DNA from: Paenibacillus lupini
Lineage (GTDB): Bacteria; Bacillota; Bacilli; Paenibacillales; Paenibacillaceae
Direction of reading: 5' to 3'
DNA: 64,000 nucleotides
Assembly: GCF_011761355.1 (NCBI RefSeq)
Contig: NZ_JAASRW010000002.1
Coordinates: 186,001 to 250,000 of the forward strand
In this document: positions 24,924 to 34,253 of the stretch, one piece after another
How the letters are laid out: every line of letters begins with the position of its first letter
How positions within the stretch are numbered: the stretch's first letter is position 1
Made by a program: the position numbers and the translations under genes
Notes under the pieces: model-generated
What the model was told of the DNA's origin: nothing
What the model saw: the letters and a program-made list of their open reading frames with translations, nothing else
The model's database searches: none

Positions 24924-27900
24924 TTGAAACCGTTCAAGCTTAAGAAACGCACCGCTGCTGCGCTGCTCGGTACTGTAATCAGTGTTACCTCATTCGGAAG
25001 TCCAATTTATGCTGTAGAGGCAGCGAAACCGTCAGTCACGTATGATGCTGTGGTTAATGTGGACGCCTCAAAAACGTTCCAAACGATTGATAACTTCGGA
25101 GCATCTGACGCATGGTCGATGGAACAGCTCGGGAAGAATTGGACAGAAGCAAATAAATCACGTGTGGCGGATCTGCTTTTCTCAAGAGATAAGGGGATTG
25201 GCTTAACTGCTTGGCGTTTCAATATTGGCGCAGGCTCTACGGAGACGGACAAAACCATTATCACAGATCCATGGCGTCGTGTGGAAACCTTCAAATCTGC
25301 GGAGAACGCAGCTTATGATTGGAGCAAGCAGGCCGGACAGCAATGGTTCCTGAAGGCAGCCAAAGATAGAGGTGTTGATACTCTTATTGGCTTCGTTAAC
25401 AGCCCGCCGGTATGGATGACGAAGAATGGCCATGCCCAGCCAGATTCAACAGTTGGTTCAACGAACTTGAAGGAAGGCTATGAAGATGAGTTTGCTACCT
25501 TCCTGACAGATGTTATTGAACATTTCAAGAAGCAAGGCATTAATCTTAACTACATCAGTCCGATCAATGAACCAACCTGGGATTGGAATAAAGCCGGCCA
25601 GGAAGGCAACCGTTATAACAATGACGATATAAAGCGAGTAATTCTTGAACTTTACAGCCAACTGAAGGCTAAAGGGATAAATACACAGATCAGTGCACCG
25701 GATGGTGTCGAAATTACGGCTCTGCTAGATGATGAAGTCTTCAAATCGTTCTCAGGGCAAGAGAAATATACAGGTGGTTCGAATAGCCTTGGCGTTGGCA
25801 AATACCGTGAATACATTAAAGATCTGCTTGGTGATCCAGAGCTGCAGGAAGCGGTTGGCCATCATATTGCTGCTCATTCCTACTGGGGTGATTACAGCAA
25901 ACCGGGTGATGACCGATATGGGACATTAAGAGATCTGCTGTTCTCCAATTTGAACAAATATGATCAACAAGCGGTCTATTGGATGAGCGAATATTGTATT
26001 CTTGGGGATTACGGTCCTGGACGGGACCTCGGCATTGATCCTGCTCTCTATATTGCCAAGACCATTCATTTTGATTTGTCCAAAGCGAATGCCTCCGCAT
26101 GGCAGTGGTGGACGGCTGTATCTGCAGGGGATTACAAGGACGGTCTGATCTATACTGACTACCACAACCCAGGCGATGAACAAAATATTCTTACTTCCAA
26201 AATGTTCTGGACGCTTGGCAACTACAGTAAATTTATCCGTCCAGGTGCTGAGCGTATCGCTTTGACTGGACTCGATGAAGATGCTCGTAACGGAGCATTA
26301 TTGGGTTCGGCATACAAACATGACAAAGAAAATACAGTCACGACGGTATTCGTCAACGATAGTGCAAAAGAGCAGCATATTAAAGTGGAATTAAGCGGCA
26401 TCGATAAACATGAAGAGGTTAATGTGCTGAAGCCGTACGTGACTTCGGCTGACAAAGATTTAACAAGAGGTGCAGATATCCCTGCTTCGGCAGACGGTTC
26501 ATTTGATGCTGTCATTCCTGCTCGTTCAATCGTAACGTTGAATGGCGATGTTGTGAAAGAGAACAAGAAACCGGATGCTCCGCAGATTGTGAATGTTCAG
26601 ACACTGAACAAAGGACTGAAGGTAGATTTTAAAGCTCCAAAAGGTGCTTATAAATACGAAGTGGAATATGGCATCAAGAATGATAAAAAGGTACTGAAAT
26701 TAGCGAACATGACGACGGATTCGTTTGTTCTGCAAGGTCTGAAGAATGATGAACAGTATGATGTGACAGTCCGTGCGGGCAATGACGACGGATTTGGCCC
26801 TCCATCCAAACGTGTATATGGAACGCCTAAGCTGCTTGCTCCTACAGGTGTAGAAGCTGCGGGGAACGATGGTGGTTTTACCGTTACGTACGATACACAA
26901 ATCGGTGTACCATCTTACCGTGTTCGTTATGGCACCAAGCAAGGGAATTATGACAAGCAATATGTGACGCAAGAAATCAATGGAAAAATTCAAATTAACG
27001 GACTTACAAACGGATCCATTTATTACGGCGTAGTGGAAGCGGTAGACGGCAAGAACACAAGTAAACCAACATCCGAGTTTAAAGTAAAACCGGATATTGC
27101 AGCGCCAGGTAAGCTTGTCGTTATACCAGGCAATGGGGAGGCTCTTCTTACCTTTGGTTCCGTCGATGGAGCGACTGGTTACACGGTACAAACTTCGCTG
27201 AACAATAATGTCCAGCAGATTAGCAGGAATAAGATGGTACTGACCGGGCTAACAAACGGTAAAGCTGCAACCATTCGTGTATCGACAATTGGCAAAGGCG
27301 GTAAAGGTACTGGCTATGCCGAAACGTCGGTGACACCAGCTAATAGTGAAATCCGCATCAAGGATGATTTTACAAGTGGTAATCTCACTGGCTACAAGCA
27401 GGATGTAAGCAAGTGGGTTATGGAAGATGGTTTGCTGAAGCATGTTTCCGGCGGTAATAACCGTGGTGAGATAGGCGTTAACAATCTGACGGTGATTGAC
27501 GGGACAATTACAGCAGTTGCGAAGCATGCTTTAGGTGAAGCGGATTGGGGCGTTACTTTCCGCGGCGGCAGCTACTCGAAAGGCTACATGTTTGGTTACG
27601 AGAACGGCATTCTGGTCCTTCGCCGGGATGGCCAGAACCTAGCCGATGCTGTTCCTTTCTCAGCAAAATTAGGTGAGTATTATAAAATGGATGTCCGGTT
27701 GGATGGTCAGCATATTCAGGCTTATCTCGACGGGAAATTGATCTTTGATGTAAAAGATTCGGTGTACACGAGTGGACGTGTTGGTCTTCATAGCTGGGCC
27801 GATGCACAATTCGCTTATCTGCAAGCAGCAAGAGAACCACAAAACCTGACTTCAAGCCCGGAAATTTACCAGATCAAAGAGGGCTCTGAGCAAGTTGTCT

Positions 27901-28595
27901 TGCACTTTAGAGAGGTCGACGGAGCAGACTCCTATGTGATTAGATATGCTCCAGTTTCTGGAGGAGCCTCCACAGAAGTTGCAGCTACTCCGGGGTCTTC
28001 TATTGTAACGGATCTCCAAAACGATACGGCTTATTCGTTTAAAGTCGTTGCGATTCGGGGCGCGGTAGCGTCGGAGTCAGCAGCAATGGATGCAACACCT
28101 AATCAGAATAATAATGTCGTATACTACGCCGATGCTGGTGACGGAACACCAAGTCAGATTGAGGACGGCGAAGTGCTTGGCATTCTTCAATCGCAAGAAG
28201 AACAGGAATACAGCGTTGATCCAATCACGGGTATGAAGTGGGGTTACGAGGCGGATAACGGACAGACATGGGCTCAGACTTCTCCTGTAGATGCTTATGA
28301 GACGATCCGTCAATATGACGGCAATGAGAATGGCAAAGGGATCGCTTACCGCTTCCAACTGCCTAACGGAACGTACAAGGTGACAGTTGGCTTCTATGAT
28401 CCGTGGAAGTCCAGCGACCGGAATATGAACCTTACGATTAATGGAGAAACGGTATTGACCAATTATGTCATTGGCTCGAATCGTGAATCGAAAGAATACG
28501 ATAATATTACCGTGACTGGCGGCGAGATTATTGTAAAAGCGGTTAAAGCAGGCAACTCCAAGCCGATGATCGCCTGGGTTAAGATCGAGAAGTAA
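24924..28595 (+). CDS. Secreted multidomain glycoside hydrolase family 30 enzyme
   Basis: A signal peptide (residues ~1-35, KLKKRTAAALLG...YAVEA) precedes a GH30 TIM barrel with its side beta domain (~40-540). The acid/base is E216 in PINEPTW and the nucleophile E356 in WMSEYC. Three FnIII-like modules (~545-805), a LamG/3-keto-disaccharide-hydrolase-like concanavalin fold (~811-970), another FnIII (~975-1055) and a C-terminal malectin/CBM-like domain (~1064-1223) follow. The subfamily resembles endo-beta-1,6-galactanases, so arabinogalactan side chains are the likely substrate; other GH30 activities cannot be excluded. It starts with TTG at 24924 after AGGGGGAAG. It has no anchor motif and is monocistronic between terminators. 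Confidence 0.88.
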   Translation: MKPFKLKKRTAAALLGTVISVTSFGSPIYAVEAAKPSVTYDAVVNVDASKTFQTIDNFGASDAWSMEQLGKNWTEANKSRVADLLFSRDKGIGLTAWRFNIGAGSTETDKTIITDPWRRVETFKSAENAAYDWSKQAGQQWFLKAAKDRGVDTLIGFVNSPPVWMTKNGHAQPDSTVGSTNLKEGYEDEFATFLTDVIEHFKKQGINLNYISPINEPTWDWNKAGQEGNRYNNDDIKRVILELYSQLKAKGINTQISAPDGVEITALLDDEVFKSFSGQEKYTGGSNSLGVGKYREYIKDLLGDPELQEAVGHHIAAHSYWGDYSKPGDDRYGTLRDLLFSNLNKYDQQAVYWMSEYCILGDYGPGRDLGIDPALYIAKTIHFDLSKANASAWQWWTAVSAGDYKDGLIYTDYHNPGDEQNILTSKMFWTLGNYSKFIRPGAERIALTGLDEDARNGALLGSAYKHDKENTVTTVFVNDSAKEQHIKVELSGIDKHEEVNVLKPYVTSADKDLTRGADIPASADGSFDAVIPARSIVTLNGDVVKENKKPDAPQIVNVQTLNKGLKVDFKAPKGAYKYEVEYGIKNDKKVLKLANMTTDSFVLQGLKNDEQYDVTVRAGNDDGFGPPSKRVYGTPKLLAPTGVEAAGNDGGFTVTYDTQIGVPSYRVRYGTKQGNYDKQYVTQEINGKIQINGLTNGSIYYGVVEAVDGKNTSKPTSEFKVKPDIAAPGKLVVIPGNGEALLTFGSVDGATGYTVQTSLNNNVQQISRNKMVLTGLTNGKAATIRVSTIGKGGKGTGYAETSVTPANSEIRIKDDFTSGNLTGYKQDVSKWVMEDGLLKHVSGGNNRGEIGVNNLTVIDGTITAVAKHALGEADWGVTFRGGSYSKGYMFGYENGILVLRRDGQNLADAVPFSAKLGEYYKMDVRLDGQHIQAYLDGKLIFDVKDSVYTSGRVGLHSWADAQFAYLQAAREPQNLTSSPEIYQIKEGSEQVVLHFREVDGADSYVIRYAPVSGGASTEVAATPGSSIVTDLQNDTAYSFKVVAIRGAVASESAAMDATPNQNNNVVYYADAGDGTPSQIEDGEVLGILQSQEEQEYSVDPITGMKWGYEADNGQTWAQTSPVDAYETIRQYDGNENGKGIAYRFQLPNGTYKVTVGFYDPWKSSDRNMNLTINGETVLTNYVIGSNRESKEYDNITVTGGEIIVKAVKAGNSKPMIAWVKIEK

Positions 28596-28611
28596 GATGG
28601 AATCACCAAGG

Positions 28612-28650
28612 AAGAGGCATGTGCAACCCGCACATGCCTCTTTAATTATT
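28612..28650 (+). terminator. Terminator of the GH30 gene
   Basis: AAGAGGCATGTGC (28612-28624) pairs with GCACATGCCTCTT and is followed by TTAATTATT. It lies 17 nt after the stop codon. Confidence 0.88.
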
Positions 28651-28821
28651 TGGAGTGAATTTTTTCAACCAGCTCCTAATGCGTCCACTTATGTGCCGGA
28701 TATTGATAAGATCGCGATTGCCGCTCCTACGAATTAATAGTAGATAGGTGATAATAAAAGGAGTTGGTGGGAAGCCTACAGAATTCTATTCTCATAATTA
28801 TTATGAAGGGGAGGGGATGTG

Positions 28822-29346
28822 ATGTTCGAGGAGTTAAATATGGTGGATCTGATTAACGAATCACGAGATCCGATAGTTGTATTAATGTGCGGTATAGCTG
28901 GTTCGGGAAAAACAACCTTTTCACAATATTTAGAAAAGAATGGATATGTACGTCTATCTATTGATGAGGAAGTGTGGTCTGTAAATGGCCGATATGGAAT
29001 TGATTATGACACTGGAAAATATAGAGAGCACTTGGATGAAGCGCATGAACGATTACGTAATAAGCTGGTACAGTTAATGAAAGATAAAAAGCAGATTGTG
29101 ATTGATTCTAGCTTTTGGAACCGATCCAATAGGGATGAATACAAACGTCTCATAGAAAGTCATGAAGGAAAATGGAAGCTTATTTACCTAAAAGTACATC
29201 CTGACGAATTACGAAAACGTCTTAAGATACGAAGCCAGCGTTTTGATGCAAATGCAGCCTTCCCTATAACCGAAGAGATATTAACCTCTTATATTCATGG
29301 GTTTGAGGAACCAAGAGATGAGGGTGAAATGGTTATAGAATTGTAG
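28822..29346 (+). CDS. P-loop kinase-like ATPase (AAA_33/zeta-toxin type)
   Basis: This 174-residue protein has a Walker A motif (GIAGSGKTTFSQYL, ~residues 24-37), a DE-rich strand (LSIDEEVW) and a central VIDSSFWN. An arginine-rich lid follows (RKRLKIRSQR). The arrangement matches small P-loop nucleotide/sugar-type kinases often annotated as AAA-family ATP-binding proteins. The substrate is unknown; no antitoxin gene lies next to it, so a zeta-type toxin role is unsupported. ATG 28822 is 5 nt after GGGGAGGGG; GTG 28819 and the internal ATG 28840 (with its own AGGAG) are alternatives. Confidence 0.75.
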   Translation: MFEELNMVDLINESRDPIVVLMCGIAGSGKTTFSQYLEKNGYVRLSIDEEVWSVNGRYGIDYDTGKYREHLDEAHERLRNKLVQLMKDKKQIVIDSSFWNRSNRDEYKRLIESHEGKWKLIYLKVHPDELRKRLKIRSQRFDANAAFPITEEILTSYIHGFEEPRDEGEMVIEL

Positions 29347-29351
29347 TTTAC

Positions 29352-29398
29352 GACAAACAAAAGCTTGTTGAGTTCTCCTCAACAAGCTTTTGTTTGTC
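29352..29398. terminator. Long bidirectional hairpin between convergent genes
   Basis: A perfect stem of about 21 bp (GACAAACAAAAGCTTGTTGAG with its complement) encloses a TTCTC loop. The T/A-rich arms can provide the U tract for both the kinase-like gene and the convergent stress-protein gene. Confidence 0.8.
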
Positions 29399-29406
29399 TG
29401 CCTAGC

Positions 29407-29892
29407 TTATAATTCCACAGTCTGATTGAGCTCCGTACCTTCTGTATTTTTCCCCATCAGTTTATTGAACAAGAACTTCACCATCTTGAACTTATTGCCG
29501 GAATCCCAATACTCGGCTGTCTCGGCATTGACCTTGATCAGAACGAGGTTCGGATCATCATAGGTGGTTTCCAGTAGTTCTTCGTAAGCCTTATTCCAAA
29601 ACTCTTTTACCTTCTCGGCGCTTTCCACGAGTTCGGCTTCACCTCGGATAGATACGAAGGATTTGTCTGCATAAGCTACGTTAACTTGCTTGTTCCGGAA
29701 CAGCTCATGGAATTTCCCAGTGTCTTTCTTCGTAAGAAACCACAGAGTGCCGTCAAACTCGACATCCTGCGTTTTCATCGGGCGCGAGACGAGGCCCTCT
29801 TCCGATACCGTTGTGAGCATTGCGATTTCTATGTCTTTAATTAACTCACGGACCTTCTCAACCGCTTCTTGGTGGTTTGTGTTTGTATTCAT
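29407..29892 (-). CDS. Pyridoxamine 5'-phosphate oxidase-fold protein, general stress protein 26 type
   Basis: The 161-residue protein has the split-barrel flavin-binding fold: IAMLTTVSEEGLVSRPMKTQ, TLWFLTKKDTGKFHEL, VNVAYADKSFVSIRGEAELV, and YWDSGNKFKMVKFL. Members bind FMN/FAD and are linked to general stress; the reaction is not known. The GTG at 29901 and ATG at 29898 overlap the GAGG site. ATG 29892 lies 8 nt after GAGG and is the better start. It is a single gene ending at a shared hairpin. Confidence 0.87.
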   Translation of the reverse strand: MNTNTNHQEAVEKVRELIKDIEIAMLTTVSEEGLVSRPMKTQDVEFDGTLWFLTKKDTGKFHELFRNKQVNVAYADKSFVSIRGEAELVESAEKVKEFWNKAYEELLETTYDDPNLVLIKVNAETAEYWDSGNKFKMVKFLFNKLMGKNTEGTELNQTVEL

Positions 29893-30032
29893 TCTCATCA
29901 CCTCGTCTGAAATTTATGTATCGATATAGTATTACACAAGCTGAGCTGGTCCAAACCACATGTGAAGACAATGGGTAAGCAGTAGATTACAGCGGATAGC
30001 ACAATAGGTTAGTTTTTAGACGATATAGATTA

Positions 30033-30061
30033 TTGTTGTTGAGTAAATGGATGTTTATAAT
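30033..30061 (+). promoter_or_regulatory. Sigma-A-type promoter of the first GH43 gene
   Basis: TTGTTG (30033-30038) and a consensus TATAAT (30056-30061) are separated by 17 bp, 51 bp before the start codon. Confidence 0.7.
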
Positions 30062-30111
30062 CTGGGTGAATATCTGAAGATCGTCCTACGGACATCGAGA
30101 GGAGTACACGA

Positions 30112-31059
30112 ATGCTTATGGAAGCCTATTTATTCGTGCATTTTAAGGAAAAGACAACCCCTGACGGCGAGCAGGTATACTTTGCACTTAGTACGGACGG
30201 ATTTAACTGGGAACAGATAAACGGCGGACAACCTGTTCTTTGGAGTGAACAAGGAGATAAAGGTGTTCGGGATCATACCATCGTGCGAACCAAATCCGGT
30301 AAATTTTTTATCCTTGCGACCGACCTCAGCCTAGCGAATCATTTTAATGGCAAGTACAAAGGGAGCTGGGAGAACATCGTTAGAGAGGGAAGTAAATGCC
30401 TTTCTTTGTGGGAATCGGATGATCTCGTGAACTGGTCAGAGCAGCGAATGATTCATTTAGGCGATGACAATTTTGGCTGTCTGTGGGCACCGGATGTGTT
30501 GTACGATCAGCGTGAGGAAGATTATGTCCTTCATTGGTCCTCGTCTCATGCCTCCAATGACTACGGGCATAAATCGATTTATTACTCCCGGACAAAGGAT
30601 TTTGAGAGCTTTACGAAACCACAGCTGCTGTACCAAAAGGAAGACAGCGGAGTTATAGATTCTGCTGTTTACGAAGATAACGGCAAGTTCTATCGGTTCG
30701 TGAAAAGTGAAGCAAATCCTCATGGCGTTATTTTGCAAAAGGGAGATTCACTGACTGGTGAGTACATAACCGTTGATGCTTTTAATGCGGAAATGAGAAA
30801 GCTCGGCAGCAGTGCTTATGAAGCTCCTACTGCCTATAAGCTCAAGAATGGCAAATGGTGCCTGATGCTCGACTTCTTTGGTGTCCAAGGTGAAGGGCAG
30901 GGCTATGTCCCTTTTGTAGCAGATGAGATGGACAGCGGGGTATTTATCCGATCCGATGAAAGCTTCAGTTTCCCATACCGATTCAAGCACGGCACCGTGC
31001 TTTCTATTACGATGGAAGAGTACAACCGAATGAAAGAAGGGCTTTCTCCCAGAGCATGA
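30112..31059 (+). CDS. Glycoside hydrolase family 43 protein (paralogue A)
   Basis: The 315-residue protein is a five-bladed beta-propeller glycosidase related to family 43. Features include AYLFVHFKE, GEQVYFALSTDG, a GVRDHTIVRTKSGKFFILATDLS strand with the first acidic residue, WAPDVLYD, VIDSAVYED, and FKHGTVLSIT at the end. Family 43 enzymes cleave arabinofuranosyl, xylosyl or galactosyl linkages. It has a clear paralogue at 53264-54166 with the same block order; the two differ at the second blade (RDH here, RDP there). No signal peptide is seen, so it is intracellular. Substrate is not assignable. It is followed by another propeller glycosidase, probably in one operon. Confidence 0.82.
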   Translation: MLMEAYLFVHFKEKTTPDGEQVYFALSTDGFNWEQINGGQPVLWSEQGDKGVRDHTIVRTKSGKFFILATDLSLANHFNGKYKGSWENIVREGSKCLSLWESDDLVNWSEQRMIHLGDDNFGCLWAPDVLYDQREEDYVLHWSSSHASNDYGHKSIYYSRTKDFESFTKPQLLYQKEDSGVIDSAVYEDNGKFYRFVKSEANPHGVILQKGDSLTGEYITVDAFNAEMRKLGSSAYEAPTAYKLKNGKWCLMLDFFGVQGEGQGYVPFVADEMDSGVFIRSDESFSFPYRFKHGTVLSITMEEYNRMKEGLSPRA

Positions 31060-31150
31060 TAGGTAAGGTTTTATTGAATTCAAGTGAATTTATCTATTGG
31101 GTTGGTAAATGGAAAGTTTAAAAGCTGATAGGAGAAGAGGAATAAATAAA

Positions 31151-32086
31151 ATGAAAGCACCTTTATTTCGGGATCCGATATTTGACGGCGCGGCTGATCC
31201 AGTCGTTGTATGGAACAGGGAAGCGCAGGAATGGTGGATGATCTATACCAACCGCAGAGCGACAGCAGAAGGAGAAACATTCGCCTGGGTGCATGGCACG
31301 GACCTTGGTGTTGCTTCTTCTCGGGACGGCGGCAGCAGCTGGCTGTACCGTGGAACACTGCAGGGGCTGGATATTGAATGGGGCAGCAATACATTCTGGG
31401 CGCCGGAGATTTATTGGCATGACGGCTTGTACCATATGTACGTCAGCTATATACAGGGAGTACCAACTACATGGTCAGGCCATAAGCGCGATATGATGCA
31501 TTATACGAGCCCGAATCTGCTGAATTGGACGTTCTGCTCCAAGCTTGAACTGAGCTCGGATCGGGTGATCGATGCCTGCATTCATGAGCTGACTGGCGGC
31601 GGCTTTCGTATGTGGTACAAGGATGAGGCGAACCAATCGCATACCTATGCGGCAGACAGTAAAGACCTGTACCATTGGAAGGTTGTTGGACCGGTCATTA
31701 CAGAGCGTGGCCACGAAGGGCCAAATGTGTTTTGGTTCAAAGGCTTCTACTGGATGATCGTGGACGAGTGGAGAGGGCAAGGCGTATTCCGATCTGACAA
31801 TCTAGATACGTGGGAACGGAATGGGCTTATTCTTGATCAGCCTGGTACACGCGAGGATGATGGAACAATCGGCCTACATGCAGATGTTGTTGTGCAAGGA
31901 GCGCAAGCCTTCATTTTCTACTTCACACATCCCGGAAGAAAAGAAGAGCTGAAGCAGGAAGGAATGGAAGGCAGGTACGAAAGCCGCCGCTCCTCCATCC
32001 AGGCTGCCCGGCTTGACGTTGTAGACGGTGTTCTTGTATGTAACCGCGATGAATCGTTCGAGATCGAGCTTCTGCCGGTGGGTTAA
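31151..32086 (+). CDS. Family 43-like beta-propeller glycosidase
   Basis: This 311-residue protein keeps the family-43 triad layout: an early aspartate in FDGAADPVVVW, a middle aspartate in DRVIDACIHEL and a glutamate in GHEGPNVFWF. WAPEIYWHDGLYHMYVSY and HTYAADSKDLYHWK mark the propeller blades. No signal peptide is present. ATG 31151 follows AGAGG at about 10 nt, whereas the ATG at 31109 lacks a site. It lies about 90 bp after the other GH43 gene and probably shares its promoter. It could belong to a neighbouring propeller family; substrate unknown. Confidence 0.78.
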   Translation: MKAPLFRDPIFDGAADPVVVWNREAQEWWMIYTNRRATAEGETFAWVHGTDLGVASSRDGGSSWLYRGTLQGLDIEWGSNTFWAPEIYWHDGLYHMYVSYIQGVPTTWSGHKRDMMHYTSPNLLNWTFCSKLELSSDRVIDACIHELTGGGFRMWYKDEANQSHTYAADSKDLYHWKVVGPVITERGHEGPNVFWFKGFYWMIVDEWRGQGVFRSDNLDTWERNGLILDQPGTREDDGTIGLHADVVVQGAQAFIFYFTHPGRKEELKQEGMEGRYESRRSSIQAARLDVVDGVLVCNRDESFEIELLPVG

Positions 32087-32106
32087 GGGCAATGAGCGGA
32101 ACAGCA

Positions 32107-32432
32107 TTTACAAAAAAGGGAATTATTCGTATTATAATAAGCAACTATTCAAATGCAATGACGAGAAGAGTAAGGGAATAGCGTACTCATACAGAGAGCT
32201 CCGGCAGCTGAGAAGGAGCAGAGAACCGTTCCCCGAACCAAGTCTCTGAGCAGCATGCTGGATCCGTAACTGGTGATAGCATGACGGGAGCTCCCGTTAC
32301 AGTGCTAGAGTATAAGCATTGCAAGCAATGCCGTACTTGAAGAGTTTAATATGGCAACATATTAATAAACTGGGGTGGCACCGCGAAACTTCGTCCCCAA
32401 GACATAACTGTCTTGGAGGTGAAGTTTTTTTT
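32107..32432 (+). promoter_or_regulatory. T-box riboswitch leader with CAA (Gln) specifier, upstream of glnS
   Basis: A TATAAT at 32133-32138 drives a long leader. Stem I begins near 32155 with GACGAGAAGAGTAAGGG. The specifier loop carries CAA (32239-32241) in CCGAACCAAGTCTC, followed by the usual purine. The conserved T-box sequence TGGGGTGGCACCGCG spans 32371-32385. It is followed by the terminator hairpin (ACTTCGTCCCCAAGACA / TGTCTTGGAGGTGAAGT) and eight T residues at 32388-32432. Uncharged tRNA-Gln (UUG) should stabilise the antiterminator and allow glnS expression. Everything between 32087 and 32482 is accounted for by this leader. Confidence 0.93.
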
Positions 32433-32482
32433 GTTTTCTTTCTGAGTCTCAGTTGTTTCTATTCCAAAAGGAGGAATATGCA

Positions 32483-34159
32483 ATGGATAACGAACATTTA
32501 GCGGATCACCACATGTTTAGACTTATCAATGAGGAGCTGGAGCAAAAGCCTTTCAGCAGGGAAATGTGTACACGGTTCCCACCTGAGCCTAATGGCTATC
32601 TTCATATAGGGAGCGCGTATGCGATCCATATGAATTATAAGATAGCTGAACACTATAACGGAGCTTTTCATTTACGATTTGATGATACCAATCCACTTAA
32701 AGAAGATATTGAGTTTGTGAACGCGATTATTGAGGACATCAAATGGCTTGGATACGATCCGAAAAATCACATTTACTATGGATCGGATTATGCAGACGTG
32801 ATCTGCAAGGCAGCCATTTCGTTAATCGAGCAAGGTAAAGCTTATGTTTGTGATCTATCCCCAGACCAATTATCAGAGTATCGCGGAACATTAACGGAGC
32901 CGGGGCGGAACAGTCCTTATCGGGATCGTTCGGTAGAGGAAAATCTGGAGCTGTTTGAGCGTATGAAAAATGGAGCTTTTCCTGCTGGATCCAAGGTTTT
33001 ACGCGCAAAAATAAATATGGCCTCGCCGAATATGAATCTGCGAGATCCGGTTTTATATCGGATTATTTACGCCGAGCATTACAGAACCAAGCATGATTGG
33101 TGCATATATCCGATGTACGATTTTGCCCATCCGATACAAGATGCGATTGAAGGAATCACCTATTCTTTATGTTCGATTGAATTTAAAGATCACCGGCCCT
33201 TGTACGAATGGGTTCTGAATGAATTGGAGATTGCAGAGCCTCCGCGGCAAAGAGAGTTTGGTCGTCTAAGCTTAACAGGCGTTGTTACGAGTAAACGTTT
33301 TTTGAGGCAGCTGGTGGAAGGTTGCTACGTGGAAGGCTGGGATGACCCTAGACTTCCAACCATTCGAGGTTTAAGGCGAAGAGGTTACACCTCAGAAAGC
33401 ATACGTACCTTTATTGAAGAAATCGGGAGTATCCGAACGCAAAGTACCGTAGACATTTCGCTGCTGGACCATTTTACCAGGCAGGATCTGAAAGGAAAAT
33501 CGGTCAGCATCATGGCTGTTATGCAGCCTTTAAAGGTTGTCATTACGAACTACCCGGAAGAGGAAGTAGAGTTGTTATCGATTGAAAACAACAGCGAGAA
33601 TGAGGCACTGGGAAAGAGAGAGGTTCCTTTCTCAAGAACGATTTATATCGAACGGGACGATTTTATGGAGGAGCCAGTCAAGGGGTTTCACCGGCTTAGT
33701 CCAAATGGTGAGGTAAGGCTTAAAGGAGCTTATTTTATCAGATGCGAAGAAGTAATGAAAGATCCCGATACAGGTGAGATTATTGAGCTGCGTTGTACCT
33801 ACGATCCAGCTACAAAGAGTGGATCAGGATTCACTGGGCGTAAAGTGAAGGGGACGATTCATTGGATCTCGGCCAACCATTGTGTAAAGGCGGATGTTAA
33901 TCTGTATGAGAAACTGCTTCTAGATGAAGACCTCCCAAAAGACAGCGAAGATTGGACAACAAAGCTGAATCCTGAATCATTGGTACGAAAAAAGGATGTT
34001 CTTATGGAAGCATGGGTTAAACATGCCGGTCCCGAGGAAAAATTTCAGTTCTTACGTCATGGATATTTTTGCGTCGATAGGAAGGAAGGGGATAGTGATC
34101 GAATAGTGTTTAATCGGATCGTATCCTTGAAGGATTCTTGGAATAAACCTAAAACTTGA
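32483..34159 (+). CDS. glnS: Glutaminyl-tRNA synthetase
   Basis: The 558-residue class I synthetase charges tRNA-Gln with glutamine. It shows the HIGH signature (PPEPNGYLHIGSA), the GlnRS-specific FDDTNP, YPMYDFAHPIQDAIEGITYSLC, the KMSKS-equivalent VVTSKR, and the C-terminal anticodon-binding beta barrels with RLKGAYFIRC. ATG 32483 follows AAAGGAGGAATATG; the upstream frame from 32453 lacks a site. Most Bacillota make Gln-tRNA by amidation and lack this enzyme, so its presence, with a Gln T-box in front, is notable. There is no sign of disruption; length is normal for the bacterial enzyme. Confidence 0.96.
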   Translation: MDNEHLADHHMFRLINEELEQKPFSREMCTRFPPEPNGYLHIGSAYAIHMNYKIAEHYNGAFHLRFDDTNPLKEDIEFVNAIIEDIKWLGYDPKNHIYYGSDYADVICKAAISLIEQGKAYVCDLSPDQLSEYRGTLTEPGRNSPYRDRSVEENLELFERMKNGAFPAGSKVLRAKINMASPNMNLRDPVLYRIIYAEHYRTKHDWCIYPMYDFAHPIQDAIEGITYSLCSIEFKDHRPLYEWVLNELEIAEPPRQREFGRLSLTGVVTSKRFLRQLVEGCYVEGWDDPRLPTIRGLRRRGYTSESIRTFIEEIGSIRTQSTVDISLLDHFTRQDLKGKSVSIMAVMQPLKVVITNYPEEEVELLSIENNSENEALGKREVPFSRTIYIERDDFMEEPVKGFHRLSPNGEVRLKGAYFIRCEEVMKDPDTGEIIELRCTYDPATKSGSGFTGRKVKGTIHWISANHCVKADVNLYEKLLLDEDLPKDSEDWTTKLNPESLVRKKDVLMEAWVKHAGPEEKFQFLRHGYFCVDRKEGDSDRIVFNRIVSLKDSWNKPKT

Positions 34160-34208
34160 TAAACAATATCTATAGTTGAGATAAAAACATTAAAGCATTG
34201 TTTATCAA
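34156..34208. repeat. Perfect 12-bp inverted repeat after glnS
   Basis: TTGATAAACAAT (34156-34167) and ATTGTTTATCAA (34197-34208) are exact reverse complements separated by 29 nt. The left arm overlaps the end of glnS. No T run follows, so it is not a standard terminator; it may be an operator or an mRNA-end hairpin. Confidence 0.6.
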
Positions 34209-34253
34209 CCAAACATGATATCATACCACTATCTGGAAAAGGTGGTGTGTGTT

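Noticed and set aside
28822..29346. Zeta-type toxin of a toxin-antitoxin pair
   Set aside because: The P-loop kinase fold fits, but no small antitoxin gene lies next to it and the flanking genes have their own terminators.
32319..32501. 60-codon open frame in the glnS leader
   Set aside because: It lies across the T-box and terminator hairpin and has no homology or ribosome binding site; the RNA structure explains the region.
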